A stretch of 60,000 nucleotides of DNA from contig JAQGDQ010000001.1 in the NCBI GenBank assembly GCA_030141605.1, positions 2,330,501-2,390,500 on the forward strand, written 5' to 3'. The position numbers and the translations under genes are program-made. Of this stretch, positions 46,813 to 60,000 are shown in pieces. Positions within the stretch are counted from its first letter, which is position 1; every line of letters begins with the position of its first letter. Under the pieces are notes generated by a model. That model was not told the DNA's origin. It did not search any database and saw only the letters and a list, made by a program, of their open reading frames with translations. The DNA comes from Tubiluchus corallicola (lineage: Eukaryota; Priapulida; Priapulimorpha; Priapulimorphida; Tubiluchidae).

Positions 46813-47167
46813 ATAACTCAATGGATATTATTGATAATACAAGTAACAGCATAAAATTATAATACTCTTGATCCTATATGAGTCAGTCACACGGGTAGGG
46901 TAGACTTTTGTGACCCATGACATTAATCATACACTGCATTAACCATAGAACATCAACTTTTATGACTTCATAAACATAAGTTGTATTAAGAGATTAGTTA
47001 ACAGAAGCTGACATTCGTACAGAATAATGTTATATGTTTTGATAACTTAATATAAAAATTATAACTTATGGAAATTATAGAAAGCTAGCAGAGAACATGA
47101 GAAGGCTTGGTTGACAGTAAGTTTTAAGATTGCCACTTTTCTCACTCTCTCTCCTCCACCTCATTCT

Positions 47168-47170
<3 letters not shown>

Positions 47171-47233
<63 letters not shown>

Positions 47234-47234
47234 T
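47171..47234. repeat. (GT)n followed by (GTGC)n microsatellite
   Basis: About 33 bases of GT then eight or so GTGC/GCGT units. The Val/Cys frame over it is spurious. Confidence 0.95.
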
Positions 47235-47507
47235 GTTTGTGTTTGTGCCTGTTGACGTCTCCTTTTTGCTTTAACATTTCACTAATATATTACAGTATAG
47301 TAAGACAGGTAAGATAATCTAATCTTATTATTATACATATAATAGGGCAGTTAAGATAATCTATATTCTTCAGTTTTCTTCAATTTAGTCATTGGAGCAT
47401 GTGTAAGATTGCGTAATGTCTGCAAACGAAATTCATCCGAATTGAGTATAACATGTCTAAACGGCAAGATATTAACAATTTCCACTTTCCTAATTAAGTA
47501 AGTATGA

Positions 47508-47697
47508 CCTTCATTTCTTTCTTTTCTTTTCGTTTCTTTTGCTCATTCTTTCCTTTCTCCATTTTTCTTCTCTCTCTTTTTCTTACCTTTTCTTCCTCAT
47601 TTTCTTCTCTCCTTTTATTTTTTTTCTGTCTCACTTTTTCCTTTTTTCTTTCTTTCTTTCTTCTTTCATTCCATCTTTTCATCCTTTCCTTTCATTT
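47508..47697. repeat. Pyrimidine tract, TTTC/CTTT type
   Basis: About 190 bases almost entirely of C and T on the plus strand, mostly imperfect TTTC repeats. Open frames on both strands are low-complexity artefacts. Confidence 0.9.
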
Positions 47698-47699
47698 GT

Positions 47700-49229
47700 T
47701 TAGAGCTGATGGTTGGGACCGAAATTTATCTGTCATACGATAAAATAGATTTATACATAGATAAAAATTGTACCTGTGTGTACAAAGTTTTTCTGAGTCC
47801 AACTTACGAAACCACGTACGAACTTCTTAAATATTGGTGTATATGTTACACGCAAGAGGCATTACAGTATGAGTACTTGCAGTATAGATACAGTCGAGAA
47901 CATTATAACTATAGTTATAATTCTTTATAATTCATTATTATAGAAGCTAGACGAGCAAGTTATAAACTGTATATCATAGAAAAAAGTTGTACGATGAAGT
48001 TCGTAAATTATCTATGATGGGACAGTAATAATACCTATCTGTTAGACCTATACTGGTGGCAGTATTTTCCTGTGGAAACTGAAGCCCTATAGCTGCATCT
48101 GTAAATTATTATCACTTTAGCCGTGCTGTCTTGTGTACTGTGAGCTGCATTAGACTATGGTCTGTTACACTTGGACGACACACGCGGCATTAGGCCTACG
48201 TACTGCATCACGTTGGCTAGCCAAACAGAAAGTAATTAAAGTCCATACACATGATCTAGCACTCACAAGTAATACAAAAGAATTAAGACGCCAATAAGGC
48301 ATTGTGCAGATTAATTTATCCAATGCCATGAGTATAACTCGAGGAGCCGTTTTTATTGTTTTCAAACTGAACAACTACAATCGTTAATTAGTTGTTAGTT
48401 AGTTGTGTCATTTTATTTTCCCCCAGCGCACTGTAGTTTGATCGGTCACACGATGATTCTACCTCAGAAAAGTGGTCCTTGACAACCAAAAGTCTGTTCA
48501 TTGAGGTATGACAGCTACCGTAAGTATGACTGTGTTGCTGCAATCACTTATAGGCACACCCGTGAAAGTCTAAGATTTTCTCACTTTCATTGTGTGTGTG
48601 TGTGTTGTATGTTTGAGGCCTTTGCATTTCATTGACTTTGTTTGTAATATATAGTGAAACATTGCAATTAAAAGGTAAAACGAAAGAAACATTTTCATCA
48701 GAATCGCCAGTTGTACGTGGTGGAGTGCTGATTTTACAAATCGAAATAATAGTGCTATATGTCTGTTGTTGACAGTCAGCGCAAGTCTGCAACTTGACGT
48801 ATCTCAGGTACTTTCTCTGAATACAGTAACTATTAGTAGATTTACTGTGCAACCAGATCACTTTAATGATGAACGAATAAACTTGATTAACGTTTATAAT
48901 TATTTATAATCTCTAGGATTTTCAATTGTCATGTTATGGGTTTCACATTTGGCTATTACTGTTGATCCTTTTTCAGGTAATAATCAGTGTATTTTGTGCA
49001 ATATTAAACGTGTATTGGCTGAAATTATAGTATTAAATATATTCGGTAATTATGACCGAAAAAAATTCACATGCATGGTTTTCTAAGATACTTAGTTGTT
49101 AAAATAAGGGAGATGAGTGTTTTCAATTTTATAAACTTGGTACTATAGTAATACATTACGTGAAATATATTAAGACGCCAATTAAATAATACATAATTAT
49201 AATAAGTACACGGCGTATACAGATCTACC
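47700..49229. other. Unassigned sequence
   Basis: No gene I can support. A minus-strand 105-codon open frame at 48544-48861 has a somewhat protein-like middle (TPPRTTGDSDENVSF) but no convincing splice sites or homology. Confidence 0.4.
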
Positions 49230-49313
49230 CAATAAGGGTGAGCATTCCCTACTAGAAAAGAAATTCGAATCGCATTTTTGACTTTCGAATCCGAATTGAA
49301 ATGGGATTTTAGT

Positions 49314-49566
<253 letters not shown>

Positions 49567-52500
49567 ATTTTATTTCTGAAAACCAAATTTCTTACACGAA
49601 AATTACAAAATAAACGTATACCCGATCGTTTTATCAGCGGGCAGAGCTCGGATAATAATTTCCAGATTATACTAACGATTTACCCAACATAGCTGCACAA
49701 TACAAATTTAGTTTTAAACTCTATGAAACGAAAAAACTATTAACTAAGCATTTGTTCGTATTTGATAAACAAATATTTTACCTATATGATAATCACAATG
49801 ATGAGGTTATATGTCCGCTAACAAAACTATTTAATTCAAATATCTATGCATACAGTCGTAAATGAAATTTCCAATTGACATTAATTCTCCAAAAAATAAA
49901 TTTGCAATATTACGCGTACAGTGATCTATGAAGTGCATTTTCGGGGCACTCGCACAAAAAATACTCTTCTGTCTGCATTTCTCCACAAAGACACAGCCTG
50001 CGCCCACGAGGTACATTTGCCCAACGACTAGTTTCTATAGCTAGCTAGGATGAGACCCTTGTTATTGTGACGATTATACGTTTGTACTCAGTAGTTCTGT
50101 GTTCTGTGTTCCCCCATACTTTAGATGCGCAGACAAGTTGGGATTTATTTCCAAATAATTCTTGCATTTTATACGATCAGAGTTTTCCGTCTCTCTACAT
50201 CTGTCTGTACATGATTCGTTGTAGCCATAACACTGTCTAAATATTTGTATCCCTTTGTTCATGTACCTTTACATAAATTCCATACCAACATAAACGGGTC
50301 ATCCGTCATAGCGTGACGATGGTTTACCAATTTCGAAACGAGCTTTTTTTGTACATTTTTTACCCTCACTTCAAGTGAAGGCATGCCAAGTTCTTGCAAC
50401 AAACATCGTTTGTGGTAGAAGTACGAACCCCTAATAGAGCTCTAATAGTAGTGCGATACGGAACTTCGCCAATATGGGTACTGCCACATATCCAGGCTTC
50501 GCACCCATAAAGTATGGACGAGAGCAATGCAGACTCTAGCACCTTCCATTTTATCCAAAATGGAAAGTCAAAGTTCGTGGTTACAAAAAAAAAGACAAAT
50601 TTCATCACGTGTGGCTGCTTGGATTCAAAATGTTCCCTAAGAGCAGCATCGGGCGACCCATCATAAAGACAGCCCCCAAATAAGTGTAATCATTGCAATT
50701 CAGTACTCACACATTGTTAACAACTTCCACTCTGTCTGCCAGAGAACCGTCCACATTGATGACCATTCTTGATCCTTCACAAAATCCTAAAAGTACAGAA
50801 AGTTTCTTTTTGGCTCCATTTCTAGACATGGCAAGCAGGACAGTATCATCCATAAACAGTAGACAATGAACCCAACCAAGAAAGTCATCTATTCCACACA
50901 CATGTTTAATTCGCCTCACAAACGGATTTAGGTACAAGGTAAAAAGAAAACAAGATATCGGGCTTCCCTTGCTATAATTGTAGCCATTCCTAAAATCATC
51001 TGTGTATCTGCATATAAGATACAAATAGCCGTTACTATCGACATCCTAAAGCTGCCAAGGTAGTAATAATAGCACCACGAGGTACTTTTGTCATACGCTT
51101 TGCTAAAGTCGACGTAGGTTATGAAAAGCTTTTCTTTTGACACAGTGCATAATCCATGAGTAACCGAAGGGTGAGGATGTGTTCCAAACACCCCCGTTCG
51201 CGCTGGGCACCTGCTTGTTCCCGATCAGGGCAAAACCACTTCTGAAGGCGTTGACAAAGCATGGCATCATACAATTTGGCGAAGGCATCCATTACTGATA
51301 TACCATGATAATTGTTGCAGGACTGCCGATGGCCTTTCTTGAATATCACTATTAGCCATGAAGAAGCCTAACTGGTGGGCGCAATGGTGGCACACCGAAA
51401 CATTAACGTAAATATTGGCACTAAGAAGGTTAGCCATGCTTGCGGTAATATCTTGAGTACTCCAGGTGGAACCCCCAACGGCTCACCACTGTGGTCCGAC
51501 TTCATAGCAGTGATAACTTCACACATCTCAGACAATGTAAAATCATCGTCAGTAACAGGCATGTATGGCAAATTCATTGGCGGAACTAAAACTGAATTTT
51601 GCTCGTAAGGGTTAAAGGGCTAAGCAGGCATTCGAAATGAACCTTAAACTCTGAGTCATTTGAGCATGTTGCCGACAACCTCTCTTCGTCTAAAGTACCC
51701 CTCCATCCGATGGCCTTCCAGATAATTTTAGGGTCGTTTTCTGTAGCCAACCTCGACAGCTAGTGGTTGAGTAGCCATCTCCACTTGTGTTAGCATTAAA
51801 TAACTTTGACTGGGAAATAAAAGCCCTAAAGGACTGGTAAATTTCTCCAAATGTAGTATTTATATCCACCGAGTCTGTTATAGGTGGTGGGGCAATTGTT
51901 GAACAACTGCTTGAGTTTACCATGGTTTGCGTCAGGCCACCTTATCTGTTGGTGTAGCAACTTGGTCCCAGATGAAAAAGTATATTCTCTAAGAAACTTG
52001 CTCTTAATCTGAGATCTTCTGCATTGAAGACCTTATTATCTACCATTTTTGGATCTAAATGAGCAATAACAGGCGCATGGTTCGACGGCAAATGAGCATC
52101 CGTTACCACCAAAAAATTGTTTACAGCACCTACTAAATTATTTGTTACATAAATATGGTCTAATTCAGATACCCAACATTCCTTTCTACGAAATGTCATG
52201 TGGTTCGTAAATTGAAAACCAGTACCTGTCAGGCCATTCAAAACTATAGTTTGATCACACAAGACTCCTTCCTACAACTTATCATTTTCACTGGGAGTGC
52301 GAGTATTATCCTCCAAGTTTACATAATAAAATGACTCTATTTCCTCTCAAAAAACTGTTTCGCAATGAGGCATACCTAGCATTATCATTTCCAAATATTA
52401 CGTAATGCCCTGGGTCTTACGAGATTGTCTCAAGAGAAAAATAACGCGATTCATGTGGTGGTAAATAATAAGAAATATATTAACAGGTATAAAAATGATC

Positions 52501-52700
52501 AGATCCATATTACCATATTCTACATGTGTCAAATCTGAATTTAGCTGGTTACGAAAGAGTAATGCACAGCCACCATGATGGCGATTTTTACATGAACTAG
52601 TATATGTTTTATATCCAGGCAAATTAAAATTATGTTGAGTTTTAATTTCATTCAAACATACGATGTCACACGTTAACAAAAATTCTTTAACAGACTCGTT
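49567..52700 (-). mobile_element. LINE, near full-span but decayed (endonuclease, RT, C-terminal zinc motif)
   Basis: Minus-strand fragments in order: AP-endonuclease start (CDIVCLNEIKTQHNFNLPGY near 52.67 kb, GGCALLFRNQL), endonuclease end (SELDHIYV, then LPSNHAPVIAHL near 52.05 kb, the SDH motif with Asp changed to Asn), RT (VPPGVLKILP near 51.45 kb; IFKKGHRQSCNNYHGISVMD near 51.35 kb; TYVDFSKAYDK near 51.1 kb; KGSPISCFLFTLYLNPF near 50.95 kb; catalytic FMDDTVLLAM near 50.85 kb), then LLSSILYGCEAWICGS near 50.5 kb and a C-terminal zinc-knuckle-like CLCGEMQTEEYFLCECP frame near 50.0 kb. Stops and frameshifts separate these, so it is inactive. The TATC repeat follows its 3' end. Confidence 0.88.
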
Positions 52701-52796
52701 TTCTAATTCTTTACATGCAGCATTTATAGTCTAAGTTAAAATTTTCATGGAAGAACAGCTCTGCCATATAAAGATTATGTAGCAGTCTTCGAATCA

Positions 52797-52830
52797 TTAA
52801 TTAATCATTTAATTAATTAATTAATTAAAA
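52797..52830. repeat. (TTAA)n repeat
   Basis: Imperfect TTAATTAA tandem run just upstream (5') of the nested LINE. Confidence 0.85.
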
Positions 52831-53164
52831 TTACTGATTTTGTTCTTCAGTAAAAACACTAATAACTAAAAATTGTGTAAGAAATCTCAGCCAAACTGTG
52901 CTGATTGCGTGCTGCAAACTTATTAATGAAAAAAACGTACATACTTGAAGTTCTGGATTATTGGAATCTATAATTTTAGATTCGAGTCGAACTAAAAAAA
53001 CTCGTTCGAATCGAATTCCTACGTTTGAATTCGTTTGAATGTTTGCACTCTAACGTTCGATGTTCACTCCTACTGCCAAGCATAATTTCTACAATTATGC
53101 GTGTACGATTACTGCATGGTTGAATAGAAGTGGGGCTGAGGAGCCACTGGTATATCAGTGCCTA

Positions 53165-53240
53165 ATTTTTTGCTGGATTACTGTTTTGTTTACCTGTCTT
53201 GAGGTCCGATTCTTTTATTTTAGAATTCTGCCTGCTGTTT
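53165..53240 (+). repeat. Dispersed repeat, copy 2
   Basis: TTTTTTGCTGGATTACTGTT, then TTTACCTGTCTTGAG and ATTTTAGAATTCTGCCTGCT; partner of the copy at 31095-31175. Confidence 0.65.
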
Positions 53241-53399
53241 GTTCAATATGTAAGATGGATGTAACGGGCATACTTTATGATGATGATGAAGATGACGTAA
53301 TGATACAGGAGCCCTGCTCTAGACTCTAGAGGCGCAGATAAGAAGATTAGACAGCATTTTTCTATTTTCAATTCGAAGATTTCTGCTATTAATACTTGC

Positions 53400-53600
53400 T
53401 GGGGCGGTTAGGCAGCGATCCAGAATAGCCAGAGTAAATAAGCCGATGTGTTAGTTTTCTAAACTGCAAAGCTGCCATTTTGCACTTTTAGGCTTTGCAT
53501 GTAAAGAAGTAGCCCGTAAAAACTGCATGAGACGATCGCGCTTGCTCGACTCCCCGCGACCTCCCCTTTGCGGTAATGTGACGTGCTAACATCATATTGA
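53400..53600. promoter_or_regulatory. GC-richer patch, possible promoter/first-exon region
   Basis: Stands out from the AT-rich surroundings with several CpGs and a TGACGTG (CRE/E-box-like) element at 53579. On the minus strand an ATG near 53486 in good context (AAAATGGCA) opens MAALQFRKLTHRL; on the plus strand an ATG near 53528 opens MRRSRLLDSPRPPLC before GCG|GTAATG. Either could be a first exon, but neither is linked to a downstream exon. Confidence 0.25.
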
Positions 53601-56600
53601 AGGCATTGATTCTATGAAATTTAATTCACATATTATGATAATGATATAATATTAATTGAACTATAAATAATGAACTTAAATTGTTTGATTATTAAATGTT
53701 TGTTATTTTAACTGGTAATTATGTACCTTCCGCTGGAGTTTGGGCGATACCGAATTCTGACAACGAGGATATCGGTTAATGATAACGTTAATGAATGAAA
53801 TTGGTACTAACTAACCAGAGTACCAATTTAGCAATTTTTTAGCAATGTGGATAGGCAGCTAAAAAAATTTGCCCACAAACTGTTCCCATTTTTCTCAAAT
53901 CCTATACAACATTAATTTTGTACAGCAATTTGACAACATAGCATAGTATATTTTACTAATTCCTTACACCTAGTTAGGTTTCTTCACAGTACTTAACAAT
54001 AGATTCCCAATTCAAGTCGTTTTCATAAAATTCCCAAATGACACTGTTTTTATTTTCTGACTGTTATGCTGTTAGTACAATGTACACACATGCTGCTGGC
54101 TGATAAGTAGTTGTATCCACCTGCTTAAAAGTGAATATAACATAGCTTTTAACAAGTAAAAATCAATCTCCTTATTGAATTTTGTGTGAAAATATCGAAA
54201 TACTAACTACATACATTTTAGTCAAACACATTTGTATTCACCTGTTTTCCTTTTGCATTTTTGCCTTCTTAAAATGGTGTATTCGGTGCGCGAGTTAGTA
54301 GAACGGTTAAATCTAGCTCGCACATGCAATAATGTCATTAACATGGTGGCATCCTTGTAGCAGTGTAGGTGTGAAAAACTTTTTGTAATTCGGCATATAG
54401 ATGCTTCTTAGACATCCACATTAATTTAAATTATGTTATAAACATTCCAATTTTCTGTAGCTGCAGAAAAGATGCAATGTTTCATTAATACAGTAAAACA
54501 TGGCAAGCCTAATCTACCAGCCTCGGAACCGGCGATATACGGACGACTCTTACCTGTTTTCGGACATGGTCACCAGAATTTTTGGGAGGACAGGTGTTAA
54601 AATTTGTTAACCTGGGCGACATTGGCTATTAGCTAGAGCTTTGGACAACATACTTTATTTGGCTTTGCTGATATGAATTGCTAAAGTTAGAGATTTCATT
54701 TAAGTTTTTTGCTTCAGACTCCTTTGTAACGGGGTAAACAGCAAATTGTGTTTTCTGCTATTCTGTTCATAGTCATCCATATTATACAACTCCGAACTCC
54801 TTTCCAACTAATCTGGCAAGAATGTTAACCACTGAGGTCTCGTTTTAGCATCCTTATTAAGCATTTCACCTCTCACCTCTCTCTCTTCGTTAGTTGCTTC
54901 AGGGCTATCGTTTATGTCAGAACTAAACATTAACCATTTTAATTTTTTTAACTTTCATTTAGATCTTTCCTATGATTCCTTTGCAATATTTCAGAAATCA
55001 GAAATATGCTTAGAAAGTACACAATGCAGCTGTACGTGTTCCCAGAGACTTACTTTAGTACTAGAGACTTACTGTCTCTTATTTAGTATGTGGTATCCCT
55101 GAAAACATGTAGGCTTGGTATAACAAATTCATGTTTATGTGGAACATTCGCAGCAAATTTCTTTATTATTAAAGTATTCCACAATTAAATTGTGCTTCTG
55201 TGTAACCAGTAATAATTCAGTTAAATGTTTAACTTTAATGCGGGCCTACTAGTATCTCTTTTTCTTTTTTTATCAGAGTTTCTCTTTTATGTACATTGTT
55301 ACAATTATTGTGACTCTTGATTGCTTGAGTGTTGAAGAGTTTGTCGCTAATATTATTTGCTCCTGCCGACAAAAACAAGTGTGAGAGAAACAGAAATCTG
55401 TATGATTCTGACACATTCTACACCATACTGCTGTCATCACAGCTCACGTGCTCGGTCGTTTCATAACTTTCAGTGTAAGTAGAGGTCTGTCAGTCATCTC
55501 AATGCGCAATGAGGAAAAAGCCTTTTTGAAGTTATTTATATAACACTGGAATCTATGTGTATAATCTCTTAACAATTTTCAACAATTCTCAGCAAGGCAC
55601 AGGATATGTATAACAATTAATCAAATATACACATCACTTTGCACAGTAACTTGGCACTCACTATTGGCCGAGGTATGTAGGTTTTTTGTTCATCTATTAT
55701 TAAACAGATGGCTGCAACTTTGTCAAACAGTGCACCAATTTTCGCTTGTGGCAGTACTTTTTAAGCCATTTCGCTCTCATGGTAGCTTGCATGATATGTC
55801 GATCTTGTCACGTCAACCTGCATTTTTTGACAGTTTGCATGTTAAGGCTACGCTATTCAGCTCAACTGATACAAATTAGTAACTTTGAATAGGAGGATAT
55901 GAAAGTTAATCATTTGCTATAAATGTGGATTAGAAAAAGACTGAAAGAGGTCGCTTGGGAGTGTCTGTGGTTTAGAGCTTAAAATTGAAGAAATTTGCTT
56001 TGTAGTATTTTAATGAGTTCCCAGATCCAAGCAACGGCTTTAATAGAAACTAAGTCTTACAGTAAATTGGCGATTTATATTTTTGTATATGAGGCTTTTT
56101 ACAGTTCAGGAAATTACATAAGTGCACACCATTAGAACAAAAATTTAATGAGTCTATTGGGAAATGTCATAAAACCTCTGTTAGATTTGCTGCCTATTGT
56201 TTTGCTAAAATATTGTTTCTGATTCATTTGATGATGGATTGTGGCTGCGTCGATCAAATATAAATGATATTAATAATAATAGTGATAATAATAATAATAA
56301 CAATGCAATGATCCTCAAAAGTTCGAATTTCAGTAGTTATCACTTATATAAATGCTGTGAAATCTTGAGTGACTAATTCAATTATAAATTCTCTTAACCA
56401 CGAGCAAGTGCAAGAGACGGCTGTCAACTGACAGTTCTTATTTTATTCCCATTATACCATATACACCATTATACCATACTGACTTTTAAGCGAAAGGTGA
56501 ATAAATTTTAATTGGTTTGTTCTTATTTCAACCATAAACATTTCCAACAGTACTCGGTGCTTAAAATAAGATGAAAAGTCTGCCAACTAACCAAAAATCT

Positions 56601-57828
56601 CACATATACAAATTATAGAACACCAGCGTTTTTTACATTTCAAATGTGGTGTTAGTCATAATTGTTGAATTTGTTTGATTATTACTAGTTTGTTCTCTAA
56701 AGCTGTGTATTAAGCTGTTTAACAGGTAAAGCTTTTTAATGGGAGTTACTTGTTTCAGTCATTTTTTCAAAATTTATTTTGCTTGAATTTTGATAACTAA
56801 TTGCCTTTCTTGGTTTTTCTTGGATATTCATAATAAGTTGCACTGGTAACCAACTCCTTGACTAATGTAATTTAGTGAAAGTTCATTTAAAAAGGTATGA
56901 TTTTTGGAGTAGCTAAAATCTGTAAAGTGCAATAGTATGATACGTCCTTGTTTATTTAATGTGCGGTCGCAGTTTATTTTGTGATAATTTTATGCAGCGC
57001 GTGTGATAGTTACCTGTTTGAGTTAGGTAGATACATTTGCCTGGAGTCCTGTACAAATTCTCTCCTGGGCAGCAATAGAAATAAATTAACGTCTGTTTGT
57101 TTATGTTTGAAAACTGAAGTTTATTTTTTTCGTGTAAAAAGTAATGATTTCTTTTATATGGTTTGTATTCGAAGGAGAAGTAGCAATTTGCATAATGAGA
57201 ACTGTGAAAAGTCTTGTGTTACAACATATTATGTTATATTGCATGAGCTGACAGAAGTCGTATACAAACGATCTGAGTGTTGAAATACATCTATACTCTC
57301 TTGGAGATATCCATGATCAGAAAAGCCACTGATATTTAGTCAGTAAAGAGAAAAGAAGTAAGGCGGATTAAATTTTCTCTGATGTGCTGAAAATGTGATT
57401 TAGATTGATTGGGATACTTTTATAGGCATCGGAGTATAAATGGCTCTAATTTGAAAACTTCAGAGTGACCAGTAAGTGATCTCCAACAGACTGTCATTGG
57501 ATTCCAGCACTCTTGACAATTGTTCGTACACACTTAAGATGTAATATAAACACCCTGTTAAATCCCGCACTACCATATAGCATAATACAATATTCATAAC
57601 CATTTATGTTAAATGTTGGTTGAAGACTAGAAGCCATTGTTTAAAATAAGCTGTATAAGAGACTTACCATGATTATCCAAATGATAAGAAGTTGATTTTC
57701 ATATATATGTTTTGCCAAAATTGTCCAAGAATAGTTTTTTCTCCGTGTGACTATATCATTAAATTTTGCTTCATTACCTTGTGTCTCTGTTTGTAAAGCT
57801 TTTATGTATACGAATAAATTTTTTTCAG
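53601..57828. other. Unassigned AT-rich sequence
   Basis: No exon, RNA gene or repeat that I can support, apart from a short (AAT)n-like run near 56275-56303. It could be an intron of the gene carrying the exon at 57829. Confidence 0.45.
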
Positions 57829-58151
57829 AAATAGTACTTTTACAGAGTTGGACTCATGCGAAAAAGAATTGGATCTTATTGATTATGTTATGGACAAAAA
57901 CAACTGCAGCGAGTACTCGGTGGTTAGCAATAATAACTATGCAGAAAGTCGTAATATGGCCGAGGTAGATAGAAAAAGCAGGCTAGTTGGATATGAAAGT
58001 GCTCTAGATTTATGTGCTCACCAAAGTGCTAGTGGAAATTCAGCAAAACAGCAAGGCTTCATTGATGAACAGTGCAAACGCAGCGGCTTCCACAACAGAG
58101 ACGTGAATATTGATGCTGCTGTAAGAGTGTGCATTCCTGCACATGCACAAG
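57829..58151 (+). CDS. Candidate internal exon of an unknown gene
   Basis: A strong acceptor (AATTTTTTTCAG) at 57828 and a donor (CAAG|GTAACT) at 58152 bound 323 bases open in one frame, reading NSTFTELDSCEKELDLIDYV and later GYESALDLCAHQSASGNS. The product is polar, rich in Asn, Ser and Cys, with no domain I recognise. GC content is higher than the flanks, as in real exons here. The entry phase needs two bases from an upstream exon and the exit leaves two bases over. No partner exons found; it could be chance. Confidence 0.4.
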
Positions 58152-59560
58152 GTAACTCCCAAATTACTTGCAGCCAGTTTTTTATTTATCCTACCTTTAA
58201 AAATTGTAATGTCCATTGTAATGTCCAGTGATACACTTTTAGACTTGTGAGAAAGCCAGATACATATAGCATTGTTTTTGTTCATGTGGGGGTATGTTTA
58301 CATTATAAGCATTCTACATTTATGGTAATCCTGGTTTGCTACAAGAATTCTTAATCAGAAGAATTAGAAGAATTAAGTCCCTCAATACATATTTAAAAAT
58401 GTTATTTCATTTTTATGCACTGTGCATGTTCCATGCAGTAACAACACAATAAGCAACTCACATTGACCTGTTTTTTATTAGCCATAGACCCATAGTATGG
58501 TTTACAGATTCTGTCATAACGTTATTATACCTGACGTGACATAACTCATTGTCAGCTCATACATTTGTCCAGTTTGAACAGTTTTCCACAAAATTTTTCC
58601 CATATAACAACTTTCTTCAGAACTTTTCGGAACAGTGGAGCCCTGAACTTTGGATTTGTGATTTAGACCCTGCTTTAATAGGATTCTATAACATCGCTTC
58701 TTTTTTAAGACTGGGACTTGATTCTGTTCAGACATAAAGCTTTGTATGATTTTCCATGTTACTGTTTGATCATAATAGCCTAGTATTGCCAAGTAACAAA
58801 AGGTATTATATAAAAAATAGTAACATCAATGAACTAAGTTTATTTGACATCATTAGTTGAGTAAAATGTTTAATTTAAATAAACAAATTAGGTTACAAAC
58901 TAATGTTATGTTTTTAAATTTCTTGACAAGAATTGTTAATTAAATATGTAAAATCTGCAAAATTTTAAATCCAACTTAAGTAATGACAAATTAACTGCTA
59001 CAAGTGTGGGGAGAAGGCTAACATTGACCAACCTGACTAAATTGTTTAATTATTATAGCAGAGTGACTTAATAATCATAAAATATAATATGTTTACTGCT
59101 AGGTGAGTGAAGATTTGAATTAGCAGTTAACGTACTAATTTGGTAGTTTGGTCTGTTTGAATCGCAGTTGTGAAGTAATTACAAATTTTAGAAAATTCAG
59201 AAAACGCCCACAGTATTCATAACATAATTTAGAAGTGTTGATAGGAATTAGAATATCGGGAGACTAACTTGGCCTACTGGCCAGTGGATACTATTGAAAG
59301 TTCATTACTTATTTGTATTCTGTAATTTTGCATAAATTGCTACATCATAATGTAGTCACGTTGTTGTTTTAACAAAGTTTCGTCCTAATAAAAAATATAT
59401 ATAAACTCTGAGCTTTCGTTGAAAACTTGATGATTTCGATTCGTTGTAAATAAAATGGAAAGCTTCACTCGTAAATTCAGTATCAGTCTATAACTGTAAC
59501 TCTTACGTCAAGTGCTCATCAAATGTAAGCCCACCCCTAGCTACAGTATTGCTTTGTGAG
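58152..59560. other. Unassigned AT-rich sequence
   Basis: Nothing I can support; probably intron or spacer after the candidate exon. Confidence 0.4.
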
Positions 59561-59900
59561 TATTGTAACTTAATGCTGTGAGATACTGTGTGTGATGCTA
59601 GGCCCGTGTTACAGGTTGATGGCTTTTATTTCCACGCCTGTACAAAAGGTCAGGCAGCAATGCTGAGTGACGCTGCATCGTGGGAAAAACCAGTCAGACT
59701 TTCACATGCATGCTGCTGTGTACTGTACAGCGTGCGCAGCCCAAAGCTGCTTAAGCACGTGCGGAATGCTGCGTGTAAACCAAGGAGGCATTAGCAAGGC
59801 CAGGCTGTTGTATAGACCAAACACTCACTGTATGTAATGGTTTTGGCGAGGTTGGCTTGTGTAGGCATTGAATAATGCGGCTCCACAGTTCAGGTTTGAG
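59560..59900. other. GC-richer patch at the right edge
   Basis: Locally about half GC, with several short palindromes (GCATGCATGC-like, CTGCTTAAGCACGTGC). A plus-strand frame behind TGTTACAG reads VDGFYFHACTKGQAAML and stays open to 59794. It might be an exon, a promoter region or a SINE/MITE; I cannot decide. Confidence 0.25.
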
Positions 59901-60000
59901 TGTTTGGTGAGTTTGGATTATTTATGAAGCATTAGGACGTTTTGATATTTTGTTTTTGATCGCGTTTCGGTGCTATGATTTCTTGTAATTATGTTTTCGG

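Noticed and set aside
47504-47743. Phe/Ser-rich and Lys/Glu-rich frames on opposite strands
   Set aside because: Low-complexity TTTC tract.
48544-48861. 105-residue minus-strand open frame
   Set aside because: Somewhat protein-like but without splice sites, homology or neighbours; could not be supported.
54285-54355. tRNA-like stretch GCGAGTTAGTAGAACGGTTA
   Set aside because: Resembles a box A region but there is no B box or cloverleaf.
59095-59175. tRNA-like stretch with GTTTGAATCGC resembling a B box
   Set aside because: No acceptable A box or acceptor stem at the right spacing.

Overview
This is a eukaryotic (animal) nuclear DNA window. It is AT-rich, has long introns and intergenic spacers, GT-AG introns, many microsatellites and several decayed non-LTR retrotransposons. 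The two recognisable genes are animal signalling/cytoskeletal genes: a SH3-WW-PH Rho GTPase-activating protein of the ARHGAP12/27 group, and flightless-1 (FLII). Gene order and repeat content point to an invertebrate, but I cannot place the phylum from sequence alone.

Layout: (1) Positions 1 to about 20.8 kb hold the minus-strand ARHGAP-like gene. Eleven coding exons are reconstructed with matching splice phases: start exon 20814-20832, a large SH3 exon, a WW exon, three linker exons, four PH exons and a Ser/Pro linker. The RhoGAP domain must lie beyond the left edge. Its introns carry a decayed LINE (about 9.5-11.4 kb), a 5S-rRNA-like patch (about 4.7 kb) and a possible LINE tail (about 6.2 kb). 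(2) From 20.8 to 33.2 kb is a spacer with a LINE tail, a (GA)n block and a 1.5-kb foldback-like structure whose arms are 16-bp minisatellites in opposite orientation. (3) From 33.2 to 45.0 kb is FLII on the minus strand. One uninterrupted 3.66-kb exon carries nearly the whole protein, followed upstream by an 8-kb intron and a 28-codon first coding exon. The intron is filled by a second foldback-like structure, an antisense CR1-like LINE and a 731-bp terminal-inverted-repeat element. (4) From 45 to 53 kb is repeat-dense: a 5'-truncated LINE, GT, TTTC and GATA microsatellites, and a LINE that appears nested in an old hAT-like DNA transposon. (5) From 53 to 60 kb there is little: a GC-richer patch and one plausible plus-strand exon of unknown function.

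Both recognised proteins act on actin and Rho signalling (FLII binds actin regulators; the ARHGAP protein regulates Rho-family GTPases), but adjacency alone does not show a functional link. The most notable observations are the near-intronless FLII that keeps only its 5'-most intron, the two foldback-like minisatellite structures with related units, and a TIR element with what looks like its own empty site 2 kb away.
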